From: Carallia brachiata
Lineage: Eukaryota > Streptophyta > Magnoliopsida > Malpighiales > Rhizophoraceae
Reading direction: 5' to 3'
NCBI GenBank assembly: GCA_021464245.1
Contig: JADCRB010000003.1
Coordinates: 634,631-698,630, forward strand
DNA length: 64,000 bases
A program made the position numbers and the translations under genes. Below the pieces are notes generated by a model, which did no database searches, was not told the origin of the DNA, and worked only from the letters and a program-made list of their open reading frames with translations. Each line of letters opens with the position of its first letter. Positions within the stretch are counted from its first letter, which is position 1. Shown piece by piece: positions 48,980 through 61,139 of this stretch.

Positions 48980-50157
48980 ATTGGTCGATATTTAACTTTA
49001 TAAGTGCTGTATCCATTATTTATATTCAGTCTCTACTCAGATTACAATATTAGGAGCTTACTTAGCTTGATTAAGCTTAACATACCGAATTTGCACTGAG
49101 AAGATTGTTATTCTGCTGGATGATCTGTTGAGATGACGAAGCATTTACTTGATTTAGAGTGAGAATTGTTCGCCCAATTCGACACCAGCGGATTTGCTTC
49201 GGGTTGCACCATTGTGAATGATAATGAACGATCTTGCTCTGCTGCCTGAACGAGCTGAGACAGAGGGAGATGGTCAAAGGGATAGGCTTCTCCCTTCTAA
49301 TAAGACCGGGTAAAATGTTGCTTCTATTGACTACGACTTTTCGGAACGATTTTAGTCACTGTACTAATTTACCAACATTCCACTAAACTATGTGAGAAAG
49401 TAAGAATGAGAACTACAAAGAACACAAAGAGATACGTAAAACTCATGTCCATGGTCCAAAAACATAGAAGGATTACGTCGTTGTTAATTGATGGTGTATC
49501 TCGTATAATATAGGAATTTTAATATATACAATGGAGATTATTTTGCGTATAAATCAATTATATTGCAATAATACTAGAATTCTATATTGATATTCATTGA
49601 TTATATGTAAATATATAAATCTTAATAATTAATTGATTACTAGTATCTTAACTTCATCACATTCAAATCTCTATAATTACATAATTCTTTAACATGACTT
49701 GAGATTTTCATAATTGCATAATTCTATGCGTTAAAGAATTAGGTAATTATGGAAATATGAATGTGATCAAGTTAAAATATTAGTAATCAATCAATTATGA
49801 AAATTTATATATGTATATGTAATAATACTAGAATTTTGGATTGATGTTGATTAATTACTATAATTATAAATTGATTACATCCAAATATATAAATTTTTAT
49901 AATTGATTGATTGTTAGTATGCTGATTTGATTACATTCAAATCTCCATAATTACTTAGTTCTCTAACACCAAACAACACTGCTATATGTCTATATATGTT
50001 TGCTCTTTTATTTCGTTTCGAATTGAGAACTCTTATCCAACTAATATGTTTTTTAGTCTTTCACTTGAAGCGAAAGAGCAGAGTTAACTATTACTAAAAG
50101 ATCCTAAAATTTGAAATCTGATTATCATCCAAAATTTTAACTATCAAAGAGATTTCA

Positions 50158-50188
<31 letters not shown>

Positions 50189-50620
50189 TCTTTGTCTATT
50201 AAAAGCTCATTGGATCATGAGTTGATTAATGAGGGCAACTCTTCCTTCTAATAAACCTTACACCCTACTTTCCTGCAATTAAAATTTAATACTTTTAAAA
50301 TAAAAATTTTAAACTCTAATTTTTACAGTGTCCTTTAAAGAACTTAATAAATTTCTTGTTATGTGAGAAAATAAGGCATTGTTATAATTTTGTGTATACT
50401 ATTTTCTTTAAAATAAGTAATATATTAGTGCCAATCGGAGACGATTAAACACACACACATATATTTATATATATTTTAGTGCTTCGTTGAGCAGAGAGAT
50501 GTGATTCTATTCAACACAACAATCAGCAGTACACCTTACGCCAACATTGGGCTGGTAGAACCATGGAGACATTGGTCTCGAAAATATCTTGGGACATATA
50601 TCATTTAAAGGAACCACTCA
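48980..50620. other. Spacer between G-gamma and the tRNA gene
   Basis: No gene is seen. It contains the inverted/direct repeat cluster at 49,567-49,971 and an AT dinucleotide tract at about 50,157-50,180. Confidence 0.5.
49567..49971. repeat. Foldback repeat: one inverted and two direct copies of a ~100-140-bp unit
   Basis: AATAATACTAGAATT starts at about 49,567 and again at about 49,823, each followed by TTGATTA..AAATATATAAAT, TAATTGATTG or TTAATTGATTAC, CACATTCAAATCTC or TACATTCAAATCTC, and ATAATTAC..TTCT. Between them, 49,728-49,822 is the reverse complement (GCGTTAAAGAATTAGG, GAATGTGATCAAG, AGTAATCAATCAATTA). The first copy and the middle copy form two arms of about 95 bp separated by about 35 bp, giving a long imperfect hairpin. 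Confidence 0.65.
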
Positions 50621-50627
50621 ATCATTC

Positions 50628-50709
50628 GTCGCTTTGGCCGAGTGGTTAAGGCGTGTGCCTGCTAAGTACATGGGGTTTCCCCGCGAGAGTTCGAATCTCT
50701 CAGGCGACG
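50628..50709 (+). tRNA. trnS-GCU: tRNA-Ser (GCT)
   Basis: An 82-base cloverleaf with the long variable arm of serine tRNAs. The acceptor stem GTCGCTT pairs with AGGCGAC (one T-G wobble). The A box TGGCCGAGTGG and the B-box region GAGTTCGAATCTC are intact. The anticodon loop CTGCTAA gives anticodon GCT at 50661-50663, decoding AGC/AGT. The discriminator base is G. There is no intron and no encoded CCA, as expected for a nuclear gene. Only short T stretches follow, so termination is weakly marked. Confidence 0.96.
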
Positions 50710-50714
50710 ATTTA

Positions 50715-51760
50715 TTCGTTAAACTTTTGCCTCCAATGCTATTGCCTTTGCCAATGGAATGATAAAGAAATCGGTAGCGTTTAGCGAGGCCAGCACCAAG
50801 CGTCAGACAATTTTACCTCCGAACAAAAAAAAAGCAAAAAATCTTAATATAAACTATATCATCTATATACTTTTATTTTATTTGTTTTGAAAATAATCAT
50901 ATTGATCTTTCTTAATAAGTATGGAGACAGTAATAAGTAAGAAAATTTGGGTAAGTTTATCAACATGTCGCGTAAAATTGTAAAGTTGACATTATGAAAA
51001 TACATCCAGGTTCAGGACGAGACTTGAGATGCCTTATTCTTTTAAAAGATTCAAATCTCAATACAATAAAAAAATGATCGATGGTAACACGATTCAAAAT
51101 TTTCAATAAGTTAACTCAATAATTCAAAATTCATACGTAAATTTTTATGGTAACTCATGCTTGCAGTCATTATTGATATTTTTTCATTAGGTGATACCCA
51201 ACTTTTTTTTTTTTCGATACCCAAATATTCATTAGGAGCTTAGGCAGAAGAGCATGGAGAAATTCTTTTGGGCTCAGGCTCAGCGGACCCAGAGTAGAGG
51301 CAGACGTAACCACCCATGCCTATGTAGACATAAATATTACGATGTTAATATAATAAAGTAGCCAATAATATCATGCAAACATAAGAATGTAAAGCCCTTA
51401 TAAAAAAAAAAAAAAAAAAATTTTTGCTCACTTGCCCATGATTTGAAAACAAAAATTAAAAATCTAAATGTCTCAATGGCCTCGCAGTGCTGAGTGAGAC
51501 AGCGCCACAACAGCATCGGGCGAGGGTTTGAATAGGGAAGAGAGGAAGTGAGGGTCTTACACTCAGATGGTCTGGATAACAACAAAAGCCCATAGGAATT
51601 CCCATACAGCATTCTATTACATGCTCAATTCTAAATCAAACCACCTAAATGATCAAATACGAAAAGGACAGGAGAATGGAACAATGAAAGCCATATCTCG
51701 AAAGAGAACATATTCAGTTCATGTTGACATCTCTGAATGTTCCAACTATCCAATTGCCCA
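50715..51760. other. Spacer between tRNA-Ser and RBX1
   Basis: No gene is seen. It contains an A/T run at 51,400-51,425 and the presumed RBX1 3' UTR up to 51,766. Confidence 0.5.
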
Positions 51761-51766
51761 AATATT

Positions 51767-53998
<2,232 letters not shown>

Positions 53999-54099
53999 AG
54001 TTCTAGCGTTATATCGCAGCGTATCTGTTTTACTGTTTAGCAAACAGGTTGTTATAATAATGAACAATACAATAAATTTGGAGTAACTTTAACCCTTTG

Positions 54100-55790
54100 C
54101 TTGAGAAGGAGGATTTTTGGGGTGGAATTCATGTAAATGGTACGGTATTTTTTTTTTTTTTGGGTTGGGAGGGGGGGGGAGTGTGCGGGGAAAGGAAGGA
54201 ACTTACGGTATTTGTGGGTCAGTTTAGACGATTTAAATTTATTATAGCGGTAATTTAAAATTTTCAAATTACAATCAATTCGTTAACTGTTCAATCCGTT
54301 CAAATTAATTTACAAAATGACGGGTTAATTTGGACGGTTTTCTTAATTCTACGACTTGTTTTTGAATTTTTTTTTTTTAAACATCCATATAAAATGAGAT
54401 TTAAATGTCTCAGTTAATATTAAATTAAAAATTTTGAAAATGTAATATAAAAAATTGAATTTCAAATGTAAGCTTTCAGTTTTTTTAATACTAATTTCAC
54501 AAGTGACCGGATAGCAAAAGGATTGAATTCCAATTATATAAAAGACCTTATAGTCCAACTTTAAGTATAATCGAAATGCACAAAAAAATCTTATAAGTAC
54601 AATTTTAACTAATTTCAAAAGCAACCAACTGCAACCAAAAGCTTACAATTTTAAATACAATTTTGAATTATAACATGCATCAAAATCGTGGGATTAAAGA
54701 AGCAACATTTTTAAGCACCCAAATGTACACAAATTTAAAAATGTTGTTAACACTTATATCTTATTATCCTAAACAAAAGAAATCAATAGTTGAAAACTAC
54801 TCATCCTCAACAATGATTGTATCATTTTTCGTTATTTCTAAAAAATTAGAAAATAAAAATAATATATGTTACACACACACACATATGTATATATATATTA
54901 AATATAGCGGATTGGATCAGTTAATCGTAATTTTTAAAACTGCGAAATCGCCATCAATCAACCTTTGGTGGTTTTGAAAATTTTAAAATCACAGATAATT
55001 TTTTTTCTTGCGGTTTTGATGGATACAAATAAATTTGTTGCGAATTAAGAGATTTTTAATGGATTAGACGGTTTATGAACAGCTCTTAAAAGGAACCAAA
55101 TAATGATGAAGCCCACGTGGGCAAAACTAATCTCCCAATGGAAAGAGTTGGGTGAAATTGGGCCAGGGTTTTTTTTTTTTAAAGTTTTTTAGTTTTTTAT
55201 ATTGAATGTACAATTTTATTTTTACTTTGTAATTTTAAATTTTAAATTTTAAATTTTAAATTTTAAATTTTAAATTAGAGATAAATTCAGTATTATAATA
55301 TATATATATTCTTTTCTCTCATTTTAAAATAAAATATTTTGACTTTCTTTCTTTACATTATACTCTCTTAAATATATATATATATAAAAAAAGATATGTT
55401 CCTCTCCTCTAATATTTATTTTTTTTATATTTATTTCTCTCATATTTCTCTCTCCCTCATTTTTTCACCGAACGAGAGGTAAAATGGCGGTATAGCGCGT
55501 GGCATTTTATTTAGTTTGTTGGGTTGGGCTTCGGCCCATTTGTATCTAAGAAATTTTATTATGAGTTTATAACACAACTAGTTAAAACTCAAGGTTTTAT
55601 GAATTTGTTATTTTTATGATCTTTCAGCTTATTTATTTTTATCTGATTGACTATAAATTTACTAACCGTAATTTTTGTATGTATCAAACCGGTGATTAAA
55701 ACAAGATCGGGCCTAACCCATTTTATAGCCGATAAATGCTTCCTGCCTTACTCTATGGAACGAGTCTCAATACTTAATTTGACTTACTTA
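54100..55790. other. RBX1 upstream region and AT-rich repeat remnants
   Basis: After the RBX1 promoter region a G10 run (54,170-54,179) follows a T-run. From about 54,220 to 55,085 the words GACGGTTT, CAATCAAT and GCGGTTTTGATGG recur in both orientations, and the segment ends GACGGTTTATGAACAGCTC, which resembles the ends of plant hAT-type MITEs, but no convincing terminal or target repeats were found. No gene is seen. Confidence 0.35.
55222..55275. repeat. Heptanucleotide AAATTTT tandem repeat
   Basis: About seven head-to-tail copies of AAATTTT, nearly perfect. Confidence 0.85.
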
Positions 55791-56381
55791 ACATTATGTT
55801 TGGGAGATGTGAAAAGGAAGAGAAGAAGAGGAAAGTTGAGGAAAAAATATAAACATTTATTTTTGAAAAATATTTTTGGGAGGAAGGAAAGTGAGGAAGA
55901 GAAAAGTTAACTTTTTTCCTAATCTACTAAAACTATTCTTTCCAAAATTATAGGAATTTGGGAGGAATTTTTTATATTTTTATTAACATACTATATTACT
56001 CTTACTATATATTAATAATTACAATTTTATTTAAAACAAAAGAACATCTCTATATTCTTTAAAATTTTATTAAATTTTTTAATAAAAAATTGTACAAATA
56101 TTATAAATTTATTAAACTAAATTTATATAAGTATTTTATATATAATTTACAAATCAAATATTTTTCATATATATAATATTTTTTTAGAGAATAAAATTGA
56201 AATTTTTATACATATTATTTTTCTCTCCCTCGCTTTTCTTTTTTTCCCAAACAAAAAATTTTGTTTTTCTTCATTTTATCACATCTTTCCAAATACAATA
56301 GAAGATGAAAATTTTCACTCTCCTTCAATGATCTTCTCCCTCACTTTCCTCTCCTCTTAGAATTTTATCTAAATACAATGT
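55791..56381. mobile_element. MITE-like element with imperfect inverted ends
   Basis: The left end ACATTATGTTTGGGAGATGT with AGAGAAGAAGAGGAAAG is mirrored by the right end, which in reverse complement reads ACATTGTATTTAGATAAAAT, then AGAGGAGAGGAAAGTGAGG. The interior is AT-rich. The open frame at 55,647-55,910 covers this purine-rich arm and is not a gene. No target duplication could be fixed. Confidence 0.5.
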
Positions 56382-56384
56382 AAG

Positions 56385-57600
56385 ATGCGAGTCAAATTAT
56401 CACGACTTAAAATATGAGTGAAAAAAAAATTAAAGTGAGATCAATTGAAATAAAAAAAATAATTAAATAAATTTGTATAGTATAAGATTATAAGTGTTGT
56501 ATACTCATAAAAAATGTAAGTAAATATAATAAGCACTATCTCTATAAAAGCAAAGAAGAAAAAAATAATCAAGTTAGAAAATAAATTCTGAATTATTGCT
56601 AATAAATACCCATTATTATGTCTTTTGCAAGGCAAGGCGCCTTCTTTTGCTAGTTCACTTAGCCGGCTGTCTCCAACTCCAATCTTGAAAATTCAATAAG
56701 TAATTATTTAGATTAATTAACATTTGGATAGAATCTTGCAGAGTGCCACACATTACTTTGCATCTTACGCGTTCAGTTTTAGTTTTCTTGTTAATAGCGT
56801 TTAATTAAACGTACAAGCCAAAAGAGATATGGTACAGATTAGGCAGGCATGGATTGGAGCAAGTAGTGATTTTTCCACCCAATGGAACCATTCAAGAGAC
56901 TGCCTCACGCAACTAATTTATATAAGCAATTTGATTAATTAATTTAAAGATTGGATTAGTGGAAGTCAATAACTAATTGCGGGTCCGCGTTCTTATTTTA
57001 AAATTCAAACTGATTACCTGTACTCGAAATGTTTCAAAAACCATGTTCCAAGTGATTTGGACAAAAAACAGAAAGTTGAAAAATCTGCATTAGCAATTAG
57101 CATCCATTGAAAAGTGTTGCCTGATAATCACAAGTTTAAGAACTTTTCCAAACGTTACCGTGTGTAAGTGTTGTATACCAAAACACATTTTTCCTTTTTT
57201 ACAACGACTTGCGTGGTTGAGATGTTGGGATTTCCAACATGAGAAGATTAAAAAAAAACTCAGTTCCATTTAAGAGAGGGCAGATTCAAGTTTTTGTCAG
57301 ATAAAGTAGTGAGACTACATGTAAACTGATTCTGTGTGGTGGCAACGCTTGTTGGGTTCATAAAATCTACTATCTCATGAATTCATGATGGTTAGTTTAT
57401 ACTATTACGCATTCTTTCTTGACAAGTACCACTTATCCATTTTTGTAACAAAAAAAACATTTTTTTTGTTAAGAATTAATCGCAAGACAGGAATCCTTTC
57501 ACATTGTGCCCCATAAAAAATCTGCAATTGAATAAAGCCTCAAAAAAATAGTAGAACGAAAGTTTGGATAATTTGCACTATGACCTATGGCGATTTACAT
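56385..57600. other. Spacer downstream of the RIPK-like gene
   Basis: No gene is seen; it includes the presumed 3' UTR of the kinase just right of 57,400. Confidence 0.5.
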
Positions 57601-57609
57601 TTGATTTGA

Positions 57610-59505
57610 TTAGTTTTTGTTAATTTGCTCAGTTGGCTCCGGGGTGCAGGGAGAGTGCAACCCATTTCTGTGATTTTGGCGCAAAGCAGTCTCCGATTGA
57701 TTGGTTGGGGACTTTGGAGAGCTTGATTGGCGTCTGTGGCGACTATGATGGACTTTATGTTTCTTGTGTTGTTGTTGGCCATTCGCTTTCTTTGAATCCT
57801 TTTTGAGCTCACATTCTTTGAGAGCCTCTTCATGGCTATCACATTCATCTGGAGCTATATAGACGAAAGTTCCAGCCATAACATCATCGAAATCCTTGAG
57901 AGGTTCTAGGGTCTTGACAACGATGTTCATTGTTGGCCTGTGCTTCGGCCTGTGGCTTAGGCATTGATAAGCCAGGGCAGCTGCCTTTTGGGCACCAGTT
58001 TCTGAGTATTGCCCTTCAAGTCTTGGGTCCATTACACGTCCAAGTTTACGGGGATCGTTCAACATGGGTCTAGCCCATTCTACCAAGTTCTGCTCTCTCG
58101 GATGACGACTCTTGTCCACAGACCTCCTTCCTGCAAGAAGCTCCAGCAGCACTACCCCAAAACTGTACACGTCGCTCATTGATGTCAAATGACCTGAAAA
58201 ACGATCAATTCAAGTTCATTTTGAGCAAACTGGATTCTATAAATCCATCAATTGTTAAAAAAAAAATTGTCTATAGGCTGGATAGGTAGTCAGTAAATCA
58301 ATAACCTGTCATGATGTATTCTGGGGCAGCATAGCCATGTGTTCCCATAACCCGGGTGGAAACATGGGTGTCAGATCCTTCCGGACCATCTTTTGCTAAC
58401 CCGAAATCCGAAAGTTTTGCTGTGTTGTCCTGTATACCAAATCCATAATCTTGGTGAGACAGGAAAAAAAATAGGTAGCCTAATGTAACTGAACAATTTG
58501 GGTAAATTAAGGTAGGAAACCAATTTTACCCCAACAAAAAAAAAAAAAGGTAGGAAACCAAAATAGAGATGAATAATTACCGAGTCTAACAGGATGTTTG
58601 ATGCTTTGAAGTCTCTATATATCACAGGTTTTTCCGATTCATGCAGGAAGGCTAAGCCCTTTGCAGCTCCAAGAGCAATTTTCATTCTTGCTGACCATGG
58701 AAGTGACGCCGTGTATCCTAAAAATCCAGACAAAGCAGAGGATCTAGTTAGCTCTTAGATTTCATCAATGTTATAAGTTTCCAAATGGGGGGGTCTAATT
58801 AATTAACCATTCATGTAAAATTTGATAAGAAATTAAAGATAGCGTACTTCTAAACAGGTGATTCTCCAAGCTGCCTCTGGGCATATATTCATATACTAGA
58901 AGCCTGTGCTCCTCTTCACAACAGTAGCCAATCAGCTTCACCAGATGTGGGTGCCTCAATTGCCCAAGAAAGATCACTTCTGTCTGTCAACGGCAAGATG
59001 ATTGAATAGGAAGGTAAATTTAATTAATCACAAAGAACCATAAATGGGAGTGGCAATTAAAAATGTCAATCTAAGTAAAAAATTAACCAGTAAAACTTAC
59101 CAACCACTCCTTATGACCTTGCAAACCATCCAAGTCCAATAGCTTGACAGCCACAGGCTGAGCCTCCAAACCAGGCCTAAGCTTGTCATCAATGAACCCC
59201 TTGTGCACGGGTCCAAACCCGCCCTCGCCAATGAAGTTGCTTGACGAGAAGCTCTGCGTGATCACCTTCAGCTCTGCAAGCATAAACACATGAAGGTTTG
59301 ATCCGGCAAGAGATAAGGAAAGATCACCAGACAGTGAGCTGGGGTCGCTCAGATCAGACACAGAAAGCCTCTGGAATGACGTCTGTTTCGCAATCTCTTT
59401 CTTGGGTTTAGGCTCATGATGATGATCACGATGGTCATCACCATGGGACATGAAGCAAAAACTTGTAGCAATAGATTTCCACGTAGCTGCCTTCTGAACT
59501 GTCAT
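57610..59505 (-). CDS. RIPK: RIPK-like receptor-like cytoplasmic kinase, subfamily VII
   Basis: Ser/Thr kinase of the RLCK-VII/PBL group acting at the plasma membrane in immune and reactive-oxygen signalling. Five exons on minus: 59505-59101, 58983-58848, 58717-58581, 58429-58306, 58193-57610; the sum is 1,386 nt, 461 residues. The first in-frame ATG ([10 protein letters not shown]) was chosen. The pre-kinase segment [20 protein letters not shown] and [14 protein letters not shown] is specific to RIPK-type kinases. Kinase features: GEGGFG at 93-98, VAVK with K121, [10 protein letters not shown] (catalytic Asp; the usual His before Arg is Tyr, as in this subfamily), [10 protein letters not shown], and [10 protein letters not shown]. 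The ~90-residue tail is rich in His, Lys, Ser and Pro. The protein lacks an N-terminal Gly, so it is not myristoylated; Cys17 is a possible acylation site (inference). No damage is seen. Confidence 0.95.
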
Positions 59506-59599
59506 TCTCAGCAATTTTTTACTATAATTCTTCAAGGCTGTGCTGCTGTTTTTCTTTCCACAAAATTAATCTTTCGTGAGGAAGAGGAGATTGGTGGGA

Positions 59600-60500
59600 G
59601 AAAGAGATGGGTTAGATGCTGGGCGCTTGATGAAATTAAGGTCTATTATATATAAAGAAGAACAAATGGACCTCGTCATTTCAAATCGTGGCCATCAGCC
59701 TTCCAAACGCGGACAAGAAGAAAAAGGCTTGCAATTCACTTTCGTATTATGCATGGTATTTTGATTTTTTTTTTTGTTTTCCTATTACTTTCTTCGTTTC
59801 ATATTATATGCTAAATCAGCAAAGGAATTATTCCACCTTATGTTAGAGGCGTGACATATTGATTTGGGTGTCGTTTGGTAAAGTCGCAAGCCCACCCTGT
59901 TGGTTGAAGAAAAATTGACGAGCCTACCCTCCTTGACCTTTTCTTTTCTTTTCACATTAAAAAAAAAAGGGGAATAGAATATTAGTTCTTAAATTTGTCG
60001 ACCATAACACTTTTCAGTAATGTTTTTCATATTATAAAATTGGGAAATAATAGATGAATGGGTAAAGGATTCTGGGTCAGACGAGTAGAGAGAGAAAAGG
60101 AGAGGATGGGAGGAAAAAATTGGAATGTGGATCTTACATGAATTTTATAATATTTTTTAAATATATAATGTGAAAAATAATTAAAGTTGATAGCAACAAA
60201 TTTAAATTTTATACACAATGAATTTATGATATCTCATCGCTATAGAAGCCCCCCGATAAAATTTAACATTTTTTTTAAGGCAAAGTCCCAAGGGGTCAAT
60301 TGACTAGTTGTTGCTTTAGGCGTCACGTCATCTAAAAAAAAATATGCAAAAGGCTTGTTTAGTATCATTTTTATTTTTTATTTTTCATTTATTTTATAAA
60401 AAAATAGAAAATATATTTGATATTATTTTTATTTTTATGTTTTTTTATTAAAAAGTTGAAAGTATGTTTTAAAGAAAAAATAAATTAAGAAAAAAAATAA
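59600..60500. other. RIPK upstream region and spacer
   Basis: The bases immediately right of 59,505 should hold the RIPK 5' UTR and promoter; a TATATATAAAG-like motif on the plus strand lies at about 59,647. No other gene is seen. Confidence 0.4.
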
Positions 60501-60519
60501 AATGATGTTTTTTCATTTT

Positions 60520-61130
60520 ATTTTTCACTTTTTTCTTTATATTTTTTCTTACAATCTTTTTTCTTTCTATCTACCTTTATCATATCTCTTTTTATTCATT
60601 CTGTCTCTATCCCTATCTAGTTTTTCTCTCTCTACTCATTTTCTTCTACTCATTCACTCTCTTTCCGCCTCTCTTCTCTTCTTCTTTTCCGCCTCCTCTT
60701 TTTTCTCTCTACCATTTTCTCCTCAATCATTCTCTTAACTCATTCTCTCTTGCTCTCTCTCTCGCCTCCTCTTTTTCTCCTCATTATCTCTACTCGTTCT
60801 CTCTCTACCAACACTCTCTAATCATTCTCTCTCTACTCATTTTTTCTTTATATTTTCACTTAACTCTCTCTTTGTATTCTCTTTCTAATCGCTTTCTCTA
60901 TCATTTCTCTCTCTACTCATTCTCTCTCTTTATCAACTCGTTCTCACTCTACCTTTTTTTCTCTCTCTTTCTCCATTTTCTTTCTCTATCTATTTTCTAT
61001 CATCTCTCTCTAACCATACTTTTTACTTTTCATCTTTCTATCAACCATTTTCTATATTTTTTTCTCTTTATTCATACTCTTTTTATAATTTTTCTTCTTA
61101 TCCTTTCTTTATCTATTTTTTTATTTTTCC
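60520..61130. repeat. Long pyrimidine-rich low-complexity tract
   Basis: About 600 bases are almost only C and T on the plus strand, with irregular CTCTCT, ACTCATTCTC and CTCTTTCTC words. The open frames at 60,502-60,738 and 60,872-61,222 consist of Ser/Leu/Phe and are composition artefacts. It is probably a degenerate microsatellite inside an AT-rich repeat. Confidence 0.75.
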
Positions 61131-61139
61131 AAAACATAA

